DNA from: Phoronis ovalis
Lineage: Eukaryota; Phoronida; Phoronidae
Direction: 5' to 3'
DNA: 52,185 nt
Assembly: GCA_028565635.1 (NCBI GenBank)
Contig: JAOXYB010023624.1
Coordinates: 1-52,185, forward strand
Part shown: in pieces, positions 32,579 to 43,395 of the stretch
Position numbering within the stretch: position 1 is the stretch's first letter
Layout of the letters: each line of letters begins with the position of its first letter
The notes under the pieces: generated by a model
The model's database searches: none
Told to the model about the DNA's origin: nothing
The model's input: only the letters and a program-made list of their open reading frames with translations
Made by a program: the position numbers and the translations under genes

Positions 32579-33326
32579 ATGATAGTGATTTTTAACTTCC
32601 TCAGTTTGATAACTGAATTTTACTTTCTGGTTATTCGAATGGACAGACTGACGAATACTGTCACTTTCCTGGTTACTTTTTTTGGCAAGAAAATCAGAAG
32701 GCTGACTTGGCTGCGGAGGTCATACAGGGACGCTGCTGATAAGGTAAGTGATACCGAGGGGTGACAAGGTTGCGATAACTGAGAATTCAGCTATCAGACG
32801 CACTCGGCAAGGCACGGCTTATAACGTCTCAGGTAGCTGCAAACTGGTTTTTAACCTTAATAATCTGAGAAAAGCTTAAAACTTAAACGAGGTAAGACTG
32901 GGCACCAATATATTGTGTCCGCATTGTTTCTGCCTGGTGGCGAAGCAAGGCTTCTAAGTTGCAGGTCTGACTCCAGGCCGGTATGACTTAGGGCAATTGA
33001 AATTTATAACTTGCTTTGATGGTCGAACTCCCCTGCATACCATGGTGAAATCGGTGATGGTAACTCCTGATTTTATTGTCATCAGCATTTTCTTCAACAT
33101 TAGCTAATTTTGGACTACTTATACTACTGACCAAAAATAATCAACGGATGCTGGTAAAGATAAACAAATCTTAAACTGGAATCAGTTTTCGTACCGTGCA
33201 GGATGTAGCAAATATCTCATGCCCGCATCTCATGTATATAAAAAACTCTTGATCAACACAAAAGATACTTTTGTATGATTGAACTAGTAGAGACTTGTAA
33301 ATGCCATATTTAATTTGTAGCAATGA
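32579..33326 (+). CDS. Upstream ORF in the reductase leader, 56 aa, spliced
   Basis: An ATG at 32579 opens a frame through 32743, where a consensus GATAAG/GTAAGTG donor occurs. Joined to the acceptor TTTGTAG before 33321, the frame adds CAA and stops at TGA (33324-33326). That stop overlaps the reductase start as ATGA (ATG 33323-33325). The product would be hydrophobic then basic: MIVIFNFLSLITEFYFLVIR, later GKKIRRLTWLRRSYRDAADK. It could be a translation-controlling leader peptide, a small membrane protein or chance. No homologue is known to me, and transcription of this exon is inferred only from the splice signals. Confidence 0.4.
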
Positions 33327-36300
33327 ATCGGATAACCATTCCTGGTAGTGATCTGTCTGTGTCGCCAATCTGTGTTGGCTGTTGGCAGTTCAATGCTGGT
33401 CAGGTGTCTGCTGATAGAACATGGGAGGCGCAGTCAGAAGAGGTAAGGCCATGAAAACATGTTTTTATATTGATTATAGCTAGGATATATAAAACTCTAA
33501 GAGTTTATATATCCTAGATTATAGTGTTCTGGTCGGCCCAAACTATTCAAAGGAGAGAAACATCTGTTCTCTCAATAAAAAAAATTGACGTAATTTTACA
33601 GATTGCAGTTTATGGTCAAGATTAGTTCATTTTATCATGACATGTCCTTGTAATAAATCTTGATTTTAAGTCCTAGATTATGACATTTGATTCCTATTTG
33701 ACTAAATTAAAGATTGTATAAAAAATCCTTTTTTCATTAATTTCCAAAAAAAATAATTCCCCAGTCACCGTGGAAAAAAGGTAAAATAATTTTTTCCATC
33801 TGAATAAAATAGACAATTACACATAAAAAGCTTTGCCACCAGGTCAATATAATGCAAATGTTGATTTTTTGCAGATATCTAATAAAATTGTGGACAAAGC
33901 TTTTGAGCTTGGAGTTAATTTCTTTGATACCGCTGAGGTAAGAATTTTTTAGAATTGTTTTACAGGTTTTTGTCACTTGAGTAATAAAATTGTTTGTACG
34001 TCACAGTTAAATTTGCAATAAATAGTCTACTGATTGATGCATGCAAAACGAAATATTTGTATGCAAGTAAGGCTTAAGGCAGGTGATTACCATGTTTCGC
34101 CACCGGTGGCACTACAAAATTGTTTTTTTTAATATTTCTGAATAAATAGGTCAAATTTTTCATTTTAATGTGTATTTGTTAAGAACTTTATGATATTTAA
34201 GGTAGCACTCACTGCTTTTGACTAATTGATCACGTAATCCATAGGTGTGTGCTTACCTGTGCTAAAAATTACACCTACTTCAACTAAATTTCTGCGCGTT
34301 CAACGAGATAACTGATCTAATTTTTAGATATAATGTGTTTATTCAACAAGATAACTGGACTAAGGCATATTTCGTTTTTTGCTTCCATTTTAATAAAAAA
34401 AATTTTTTTCATATAACTCTTATATAATCTGCCATTTTCTGCTTGAAGATATGTTATTTCTAAAAAACATCGAACTTGTTTGAGTATGCCATATGTACTT
34501 GTAAAAGTAAGTTCTTATTTACATGATCTCATAAAAAAACTTTACATAAATTACAAAATGAAGCGAACGCGCGGAATTTGAATTATCGTTCCTACTTGAC
34601 TGCAAGCAACAGCGCTCACTCCTTCCTGTGGAGATAAGCAAACGATGTGTAGTAGAACATGCATATGAATGTACAGAACGGAAATAATTCTGAATTTAGC
34701 GCGTGCGTCTGGAAATAAATTTTAACCTGCCTAAGTTACTTGCGTACTATACTTTTACTGGTAGTGCTCAATTGATAAAAAGTATTATTTATTTTGGAGT
34801 TTTTAAATGTTTTAACTGTAACAACCAATACTATTAATAGTGTTTTGACTTTAAGTTTAACATTATACTCTTGTTTTAGGGATATATGAATTCAGAGGCA
34901 GTGCTTGGTAGATGTCTTCAAGGTAGACGTAAGGATGTGATTGTTGCCAGCAAGCTTGGATATGGACCCCGAGAAAAAAAAACAGACCTTACCCCTGAAG
35001 ACATTGAGCTGGCTCTTAATGAAAGCTTGAAAAGGCTGCAAACAGATTATTTGGATCTTTACCAGGTGCTATTTTGTCTGTCATCACTAGTTTTTAATTT
35101 CTTAATGTATATAGCTATATATACTTTCAATGCTTTTAATATTTTTAATTTTTAAAATTCTAATAAACGTTTAATATTTTAAGAAGATATATTTTACTAG
35201 AATGCCGGAGTGATAAAACCAGTTATGCTTTGTAACTTATTTGATTGATTTTTTCTGGTTTATTCTATATCACACATTGAAGGTTTCAAAAACCCTCAAC
35301 TAATGAAAAGCTAATTTGAATTAATAAAAAAAAATAAATTAGAAATAACGTCAAGTTTCCAGGCTAAATTACGGTTGTTTATAATCATATTAAATGCAGT
35401 AAAAATAGAAGTAAAAGTAATGGAAACTTTTGTGATTTTCTGAATATAACTTTGAAATAAAAAAGAAATACACTTTCCCTAGAAGTAATTATAATTTCAA
35501 TTTCTGTGCTTGTAACTTATTGTTCGATGACCTGGAATTTCGAAATAATTCAAATAGTTTTAAAACATGTAATTGCGGAAAGTTTGAGTCTTGGTAGGAG
35601 CCTTCTGAAGCCATTGTATCAAAAAAGTTGGCACTGTTTGCATTTTGTTTTTACACGTTCAACAAAATGTTATTGTTTTACTTCAGGTTCACTGGTCTCC
35701 TGTACTTGGAGATGTTTCTGCATGTATTGCAGAACTGAAAAGACAACAAGCCAAAGGAAGAATTCGTTACTATGGTGTTAGTAACCATGGGGTGCAAAAT
35801 ATGTCTGCCATCCTAGAAGCAGGGGGGAAACCATTAACTAACCAGGTTTGAGGTTACAAGTTGATACCTTCAACTTCGTATAAAAGACTAAAGGTTTTAG
35901 TAATTATTATATGAGTGTCACCCAAATAGATATATAGTGTTGATTTTGGTTCAAGAAACATTCCAAGGTTTCTAAAAATTCAGTATACGTGAAATTATGC
36001 TAATAGTTCTAGGAGCAATGCTTTAATTTATGAGCTGTATTTCTTTACAATTATTTTACAGATTTAGTACATTAATAAAATAGTTTTAATAAATCATGTT
36101 TTAAACTAATTATAGATATTAATGAAATATACAAATCGTTTTTGTACAAAAATAACAGAAAAATTGGGCTCGTTCAGGTTTCGAACCTGGGACCTCTCTG
36201 GTAGCCTTTGGAGAATCATACCCCTAGAGCAACGATAAAACAAATTATTCTTCGTCAAAACTAGAAGTATTGTTTTTAATTTTTCTTTCAGCTGTGCTAT

Positions 36301-37761
36301 AATCTACTTTGTCGTTGCACGGAGTTTGACATTCTACCTTTTTGTAATGAGAATAACATCAGTATTTTACCCTATAGCCCACTGCAACAAGGTCTACTGA
36401 CAGGAAAGTATCTAAAAGTGGAGGATGTCCCAGAGGGTAGGAGACGTACTAGACACTTTAGCATGAAAAGGTAATGGTTTTAATTCTGCATAATATCATG
36501 CTGGAAAGTTCTGTTTAGCAATTTAAGGGTCCTATATTGAAAAACAGGTCCATATAGTTGTCATTGGAGACAAAAACGTCTATACCTCTAACTTTTGTCG
36601 GTAGGATTAAAATTGTTGGACACATTAAATCCTTTTAAAAATCCCATAGGAGAGACCCTTTATGAGCCCTTTCTATCGGCCTTGAGATGATATGTCATGA
36701 GCCAAATTTATAGTCAGTACATTCAGGTGGAATTAGTGTTATTACTGATTAATCAATAAATGGGTGTGTACTAATCACAGAAATGACTGTAAATCTACGC
36801 AGACCGTATCTACAAATATTTCTTGAATATTTTTTTGTTTACTTACAGTTGTTCACTGAGTCGTCATGGCACAGATGGATGTGAACACGAACTGTTTGAG
36901 GTAACATACATTGCATATAAAATAGCTGCTACTGTAATGTATATTGGTAGAACCTTTCTAGTTCGAAGTCTTCTATTGGGGATATAAGATTTGATGGCTA
37001 ACCTCCAAAACGAAAATCTGATCCTGAACATTTTGCGTTAACCTTATTAGTTTTTACTATATTTGCATTCTGTGTCCTTTTCAACAGGCAGTCAATGCGA
37101 TAAAGAATGTGTGTGACAAAGCTGGTGTTGCTATGAGCTCTGCATCATTGTCATGGTTACTGCAACAACAAGGAGTAACATCTGTTATTGTGGGTGCACG
37201 ATCTCCTGAGCAACTTGAACAAAATTGCCAGTTCATCAAATTATCACATGTATGTGTACAATTAGTGATAATGCAATTTATCTTGGTTTTAGTGCAGTAC
37301 TTGGCACAACACTGAGCAATAATTTAAAAAATAGCTAGCTGTATTATAATCATGACCTGGTTTTTCGTTATATAGAAGACAGACAATATTTTCACAATAC
37401 AAAATGGTTATAGTCACAATTATTTTTTAAGTTAGTAGAAAAATGCAAAATTTATATTGAAAGAATTAAAGGGTTCCATGACTAAAATGTAATATCCAAT
37501 TAGTTTAATGAAATAAAAAGTATATGTTGGCATAATTTAGTAGATAAAAATATATCAGATTAGTAAGCAAACACTACTGTTAGCTATCTGGTTAGCTCTC
37601 TTTGAAATTGTTGTGAAAATTGAATTCCCGATTTTCCACTCTTTGTAAAATTGGTTATTTTTTAGGAAATTTTGAGTGAGCTTACAACATCCAGTGAAAC
37701 GCTAAAGAAAGCTATGGGAAACATCTGTGATTTGTGGGGAGCTGAAAATCGTATCCAGTAA
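33323..37761 (+). CDS. Aldo/keto reductase, 338 aa, 8 exons
   Basis: Exons: 33323-33442, 33875-33937, 34880-35065, 35687-35845, 36292-36470, 36849-36900, 37088-37249, 37666-37761; all phases close. The enzyme reduces carbonyls with NAD(P)H in a TIM barrel. The catalytic tetrad is intact: Asp58 (FFDTAE), Tyr63 (GYMNSE), Lys86 (VASKLGYG) and His125 (QVHWSP). YYGVSNHG and LPYSPLQQGLLTGKY form further barrel strands, and VIVGARSPEQLEQN near the C-terminus is the cofactor phosphate-binding segment. It resembles the monomeric AKR branch shared with bacteria and plants (oxidoreductases with a GCWQF start) rather than AKR1 or Kv-beta. The substrate is unknown. The start ATG directly follows an intron acceptor, and the frame upstream of it meets TAA, so no earlier start fits. 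Confidence 0.92.
33480..33517. repeat. Near-perfect hairpin
   Basis: CTAGGATATATAAAACTCT pairs with AGAGTTTATATATCCTAG with one bulged base and almost no loop. It lies in intron 1 of the reductase coding region, about 40 bases past the donor. No element boundary is evident. Confidence 0.65.
36166..36237 (-). pseudogene. tRNA-Pro-like relic
   Basis: Read on the minus strand: CTCTAGGGGTATGATTCTC, then a 12-base loop, then GAGAGGTCCCAGGTTCGAAC and CTGAACGAGCCC. The D-arm/A-box, the T-arm/B-box (GGTTCGAAC) and the 3' acceptor half match tRNA-Pro. The 5' acceptor bases no longer pair with GAGCCC, and the anticodon arm has one extra base with no clear NGG anticodon. It is a pseudogene or part of a tRNA-derived SINE, in intron 4 of the reductase gene. 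Confidence 0.7.
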
Positions 37762-37859
37762 TTTGTTCAATATTTGAGAAAAAGAAAATTTTCAAAAAGT
37801 GATCACTTCTGTGATTTCAGTTAATACTCGTATATTTTGTAACATTATTGCACTTACAT

Positions 37860-37865
37860 AATAAA
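37860..37865 (+). terminator. Poly(A) signal of the aldo/keto reductase gene
   Basis: The first AATAAA is about 100 bases after the stop codon. Further signals at about 37894 and 37911 give alternatives. Confidence 0.5.
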
Positions 37866-38074
37866 TGAAATACAACAAAAAACAATCCTGTAAAATAAAT
37901 AAAAAATATGGAAATAAAGTAATTCAATAAATATCTTTTCTAAAATGGACTTTTCAACACAGAAGTGAGGAAGATGTATAAAATTCAACAGTTTCCCCTA
38001 ACAACAAACATATACTATATATGGAAGGATCAGTTTTTGGAGCATGTTTTTTTTTCCATTACAACTGTTATTGC

Positions 38075-38310
38075 ACACCAGGTACCCTACAGTGAGAATC
38101 CAGTGGCTAAAAATATACCCCTTGGTAAGCATCCTAAAATTAAAATCGTGCCCCTTGGCATGAGAAAATTCTACAAACATTTTAGGAAATTAAAGGTGAC
38201 CTTGTTCTAAACAGATGTGATTTTTGGCAACCTGTCATAAGCAGTAGTAATGAGGTAAAACTGCAACTGTCATAAACATCCATATAAAATATAAACCCTA
38301 TCATAAGAAG
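38075..38310 (+). repeat. Decayed type 1 array without end modules
   Basis: Units such as GGTACCCTACAGTGAGAATC, ATATACCCCTTGGTAAGCAT, GTGCCCCTTGGCATGAG, CCTGTCATAAGC and CCCTATCATAAGAAG recur at 20-40 base spacing. They resemble the ATACCCTGTGGTAAATA unit of the modular repeat. End modules A and B are not recognisable, so membership is tentative. Confidence 0.4.
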
Positions 38311-38670
38311 TAATGCTCAAAAACCATACGCGCTTTGGAAAACAATCCTCCTAGGTGATACATTTCTTGTGCACTTCCATGTGAATTCTACAAAGCGTTT
38401 TATTAGACATTTCTAGACTGGTGGATAATACAATTGGAGCTGTTGTACAGTATGGGGGCAAAACTTATAAAGACGTATGGGTAGCGTGACTCTAACAAAT
38501 TGCTTTACATATAGTTTATATGTAAAAAAAAGAAACTGTAACTAAGTGGTGGTGGGACTTCTATAAAGTGGCTTCCCCCTCCGCAGTACAACTAAAATCG
38601 GAATAGGCCTTAGGAGTTGTGTCTATATATTTGGAACATATTTCCAGATTCCTGCAAAAGTTTATAATTA

Positions 38671-38676
38671 TTTATT
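38671..38676 (-). terminator. Poly(A) signal of the CSGALNACT gene
   Basis: TTTATT on the plus strand (AATAAA on the minus), 195 bases beyond the stop codon at 38871-38873. Confidence 0.5.
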
Positions 38677-38870
38677 TGGACATAACCACCAGAAAGATTG
38701 GAAAACAAACACAGTGAACAGTCTTTCAAAACGGGGCATTCAGTTTAGGTTCACAGACTTCGATCCAGTAATCTTAATCCATTGAACTGGATGGCGTCCA
38801 TGACTGATTGAAATATATTGCAAATAATTATCCAAGAAAGCTTCTCTTAATTCAGCATCGTAAAAGATAC

Positions 38871-41166
38871 CTAACACTGCAGCTTTTGTTCCGTCAGTAG
38901 TAATTTGGCAAGTTGAGTTTTTGATCCAATGCCCTCGGCCCTTGAATCCATGCACTGGCGGTATTCATCGTTTTTGAGAGACACTTGATCACATGATTTG
39001 GCATGATACAGATGAACTAAACCAGGATCCATAGCACGCAACACCTAAGAAATAATGAAATATCATATTGTAGTCACTTTTTAAAGATTCTCCATACAGG
39101 ATCTCCAATAAATATTTCTGAATGAATATTGTCAACTACAAGTTGCCGCAAGGATATTATTGCAAATTTAATTTACTGTTTCGATAATAATTTACGTTCA
39201 AATCATGGATTTCAGTATGTATAAAAAACTAACCTTAAAATTGCTTTTAATGTGCTTTTGGTATAGTTCTACATCTTCTCCTCCCCATCCACTTCTTGAT
39301 AAATTAAATCCGCCAACAGTATGGTAATCCTTTGCATGTAGACAAACCATACCATAACCATAGTGAATCCAATGGCCTGTGAAAGAAATAGACATGGCAC
39401 ATATTAAAGCAAGTTATGGGGCATTTCACTGTGGTCCAGCTAACAAATGCAAAGTAATCTAACGTCTTATGTTATTGAGGCTCACATTAGTGACTTGGCA
39501 GGACTGGCTGATCAGATCTGCTATCTATGTAATTTTGTCTATCAATTAATAAAGCTCCACCAATGTGTCTTTTTATACCCCAGTCACCATGAAAATCACT
39601 ATGCTCATATAATAATAATAATAATAATAAACAATAATAATAATATTTTAGAGTTGTGTCAACACCTAATGTTGACGATAATTGTAATATTGTTAAATAT
39701 TTTGCATAATGTATATTTTTCTGCTGGATCCAGTTTCATGTTTAGATGGAGAGTTAGTACCTCAAAAATAGTCGGATGTTTGTACTTGAAATTATAAATA
39801 CTTTCTGATTTAGAAGGCAAAACTGAGAGTATTTGGTGGTAAAGATATAACTCATTTAACTTCTCTCAATAAAACTGAAAGTAAACAAATCTCTGAATTT
39901 TTTATTTCACACTCGTCTAGAGGCGCAAAGATTATTTGCCACATTTTCATCAATTACAAGTTACGATATGTTAACGGTTCTCGCCACGTTAACCGAGCCA
40001 GAGATAAGTCCTATGGTAGCTTTTTTATTTCTCAAACTACTTTAATCCTCCAGCATTTACTAACAAATAAAACTTAGCCCTATAATACATCAAGTGTAAA
40101 ACTCTTTACCTGTGTATTTGTTAATATCCATCAAGTCAACTACTCTGGGGTTTGGTGAAAATTGTCCGACAATAGTTGGCTCAAACTGTGAAAACACTGT
40201 TGGGTAATAAACTTGCTTGCCAAGAGCTGCATTACTGATACATCGCTCTAAAAACTCTAATTCAACATGCAAGTCTACATCGCAGAAAAATAGAAGATAA
40301 TCTTCCGGAAATTGTAATACTCCAAGGTTCAGAGCTAAGGCTCTTGAGAACTTTTTAGCAGTTTGTACAACTCTCAAGCGAGATTTTGGATATTTTTTGC
40401 GTAGATTAACAATTAAGTTGTTAACATCTAATGCTTGCTTAACATCTAATGAACTGGAAGCATCTCCTTTGAAAAGCACCACAAGTAAATAACAATGAAA
40501 GTCTGTTTGCAAACATATTTTCTCAAACTGTTGTAAAAATACTTGGAAGCGCTCCGTTGCATTGTATACAGGTACAATAAAATGAATTGTCTTTCTCAGA
40601 TCTATTTCAGCATGATCAAGTAATTGTAAATTCTTGAAAGGTTTCACAAGTTCAAATCTATGCCTTTTCTCACTTGCATCAAACCTAGATGTCCTTTCTC
40701 CTAAGATTACGTCGAGAATAATATCCTCACCACGTACTGGGTCAAAGCGTCTGTAAGCATTTATCATTTTCTTAAAATGTACTTGTTTTCCAACTGTATG
40801 CAAATATAATGTCATTGCATCTTCTATAACAGTCTTCAGATCATTTTTTTGGTGCCCCAATAGACCAATCCTAGGATCAGAATCATAGTTTCCAAATGCA
40901 TATTTATTCGTGAAATATTCATAACGTAGAACATCAAATACATTTTTTGGCTTGTATGATTCTCGAATTTGTGTTTCAAAGGAATCGAAATCTCCAAATT
41001 CTTCATGACCTGTAGTAGTTCTTCTAGAAAATGGTGAACATGATGGGCATAAGCATTCTGAGCAACTTGATTCGGCTGGAACAATGTCCATAAAAGATCG
41101 AATGGTGAAACCAAAAAGAAACGCAATCAGTAACTTGACACAGCTAAGACTAATTTTTGCTCTCAT
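38871..41166 (-). CDS. Chondroitin N-acetylgalactosaminyltransferase (CSGALNACT type), 457 aa
   Basis: Three exons: 40110-41166, 39234-39376, 38871-39044, in phase. This Golgi type II enzyme family adds GalNAc to start and extend chondroitin chains. The protein has a short cytoplasmic start (MRAKISLSC), a signal-anchor helix (about residues 8-24), a Cys-rich stem and a glycosyltransferase domain. That domain carries IHFIVPVYNATERFQVFL, the metal-binding DxD as CDVD (296-298), YYPTVFSQF, GYGMVC and GWGGEDVELYQKHIKSN, then the C-terminal HLYHAKSCD with a conserved YRQCMDS. GWGGEDV and the C-terminal HxxH-C pattern match CSGALNACT1/2 closely. I start at the ATG at 41164-41166: the longer open frame begins with GTG, and a stop lies upstream. 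A 5' UTR acceptor (TTTAGTTTACAG) lies at about 41241-41252. It is shorter than the human enzymes (about 530 aa), mainly in the stem. Confidence 0.9.
39607..39646. repeat. (ATA)n microsatellite
   Basis: A run of ATA repeats with a single AACA interruption, in intron 1 of the CSGALNACT gene. It is likely to vary in length and has no apparent function. Confidence 0.85.
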
Positions 41167-41577
41167 TCTCGACTTTCCAGTTGTATTTGAAAATTTGTCG
41201 TACACTTTTGACAGTTCTGTCTTCGTTAATTATATGACATGATCCTGTAAACTAAATAAAAACAAAAAATTTGGTAAATCAAATTTTTGGTTCAAACACT
41301 GGATATTCATACTCTTTTATTGCAGTAACTGTAAAGATATCAAAAACTCTGTAAAATTTGTTACAAAATTAATAAATGAACTGCGTATTTCAGCAGTGCC
41401 TTTCAACAATCCTACAAACAAATGTTTTCACAAACGAATGTATAAAGATAGCTGTTAGTTTCACAGTGTGTAATTCACTATGGTGATAGATCTAGAATCT
41501 TTTACCACCAGGAATCTGAGTTTGGGAACAATTTGTGTCCTATTTACTTTATTTCTATTTAATGAAGATTCATCACA

Positions 41578-42007
41578 GGAGGGTAATTGACAAAAATATT
41601 GGTAGGGGTCAAAACCCTGATCCTGTGGTTAATAAAGATCACCAAAAATATACATTGTCATAAATGAAAAAACATGAAAGTGTACCCTCGGCATGTTGTA
41701 AATTAAAACTCCCGAAATTGACACCCTGTGTAAAATTCTCTTGTAAATTATATATCTTGTAGTACATATATAAAATTTATGAATCATAAATGCATTTTCC
41801 AAGAAATACACCCCGAGGTAAACGGATATTTATTGAAAATATACCGTGTGGTAATTAAACATCCAATAAGAAAAGTGCACCCTGTGGTAAGTAAAAGCTT
41901 TGAAGTGTGAAAACCATGACCTGTGGCAATATAAATGCGGGAGCTGAAAAAAGGGGACCTATTGGGCATCACACACGCACAGTGACTTTGACTGACAGTA
42001 CCCCCGG
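41578..42007 (+). repeat. Modular dispersed repeat, interior type 1, copy 3
   Basis: Module A (GGGTAATTGACAAAAATATT then GGTAGGGG, with its GTGTGCGGCCCA part deleted) is followed by CCCTGTGGTAA-like units. Module B then reads ACCTATTGGGCATCACACAC, GTGACTTTGACTGACAGTAC and CCCCC. Same orientation as copies 1 and 2. Confidence 0.75.
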
Positions 42008-42315
42008 GTTTATAGCTTGACAAACAGGGGACCGCCCAGTTCTCCGAAGGCTCTCTGGTCCGATACTATAGATTTAAATAACGTATTACGTGTTAAAATG
42101 TTCAATTCAGATCTCCAGAAAAATAAACAAAATATAATAAAAAGATATACAGCTTTTTACAGATTGCAAAACTTAAGTAATTTTTTGTAGTTTTTAACAC
42201 TATTATTTTGCATTAATCTGGATTTTCTGGTCCGAAAGCTCGATCATTGCCACATTGGTTCAAAACTCGTTGGTACGAAGGCTCATTGCTTCGAAAGCTC
42301 AAGTCGTTGGTCCGA

Positions 42316-42715
42316 AACTGGTCCTGCAAGCATGACTGTACTATGGACAACCTATGGCTTGCCCGTAAGGTCCTGGTCACCTCATATCTGAAACCAGCCA
42401 AAGTTCAATTAGCTTTTACGCATGCGCAATAGTATAATATCCATACAATGGATGAACCTTCAAGAGTGCATTTTGGATTTTATGCTGATGTGCTAGCTGT
42501 TGAATCTTTGATTAAGTTATCTACATACGGTGGTAAAAGAAGCGGAATAGTCAAGCAATAGGCAGAAGCTAAAATTTGGGTGAAATTCATTTAGTTAATT
42601 AAGAAAGTAAGTGTTTTCGAACTTCGGCTGGTTTGAGATACGAGGTGGTCAAGACCCTTTACTCTTTAGGCTGTCCATATAGTATGGTCATGCTTGTAGG
42701 ACTATAGTCCTAAAC
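42316..42715. repeat. Foldback (palindromic) element
   Basis: The left arm (42316-42412) reads TGGTCCTGCAAGCATGACTG and later CTCATATCTGAAACCAGCC. The right arm (42597-42715), reversed, reads TAGTCCTACAAGCATGACCA and later CTCGTATCTCAAACCAGCCG. About 180 bases of unrelated sequence separate them. A third, single arm lies at 14541-14665. Coding capacity is absent, so it would be a non-autonomous DNA element. Confidence 0.65.
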
Positions 42716-43395
42716 ATAAAATAAGTAATGTGTTTCATTATCTTTAGCAAACTGAGGTAAACCAGATCGGCTTAGCCCACCTTTAATAAAGTTAAATACT
42801 GCCAAAGTCAAGAGAATACCGTCGACTCACTCGAGAGAGAGACGAGAGCACATTCCCACGATCAGACGACAGAGAGAGAATCATTAAAAATATAAATATT
42901 ACATATTAGCCTATAACTAACCCTGTAACTACCTTCATGGATGTTCGAAGCGGAACAGCCCATTGGTTCAAAAACACTGATAATGTAATTTCATCACAAG
43001 CCTAGAACCGCTAGAATACTACTCAATATTCATTGGAGCTGAATTCAAGTCTTCCAGTTCCAGTCAGAATCCTCGGTTCTATTTATTGTAGCAGTCGACA
43101 GGTGGCGATCAACATTGTACACTGTCTCTGTAGATATTCGATTATTAATTCAGTATTATTTTCCGTAAACAGTGACTATAAAACATACATTGTCGAGATA
43201 ATGTACAGAGGAAGAGTCTACTTTGACACATAACTGTACATTATTCTTTATTTATAAAGTAGTAGGGTTTGAGGCTAAATGTGACGTCATATAGTGATTC
43301 AGGAAAGTACATTGCAAAATCATTGTTGAATCTGTATTTCGTATTTAAAACAACAGATATTTAGTCGAATTTACTACGTTTAGTTAAGAAAGAAG

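Larger units (their letters stand above)
37762..38870. other. Convergent intergenic region, reductase and CSGALNACT 3' ends
   Basis: Several AATAAA words follow the reductase stop (first at 37860-37865). A decayed type 1 array lies at about 38075-38310. The CSGALNACT poly(A) signal is at 38671-38676 on the minus strand. I see no gene in between. Confidence 0.55.
41167..43395. other. Divergent intergenic region between CSGALNACT and the WBP1/VOPP1-like gene
   Basis: It should carry both promoters. It also holds modular repeat copy 3 (41578-42007) and a foldback element (42316-42715), with a CGCATGCGC word at 42419-42427 that resembles an NRF1 site. A GA-rich stretch follows at about 42832-42882. 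No other gene is visible. The 5' UTR of the CSGALNACT gene appears to be split by an intron ending near 41241. Confidence 0.5.

Noticed and set aside
36166-36237. A functional tRNA-Pro gene
   Set aside because: The acceptor stem cannot pair and the anticodon arm has an insertion with no proline anticodon in place.
41167-41205. An earlier start for CSGALNACT giving 13 more residues
   Set aside because: The extra codons begin with GTG, not ATG, and a stop lies upstream; the ATG at 41166 gives a proper type II membrane start.
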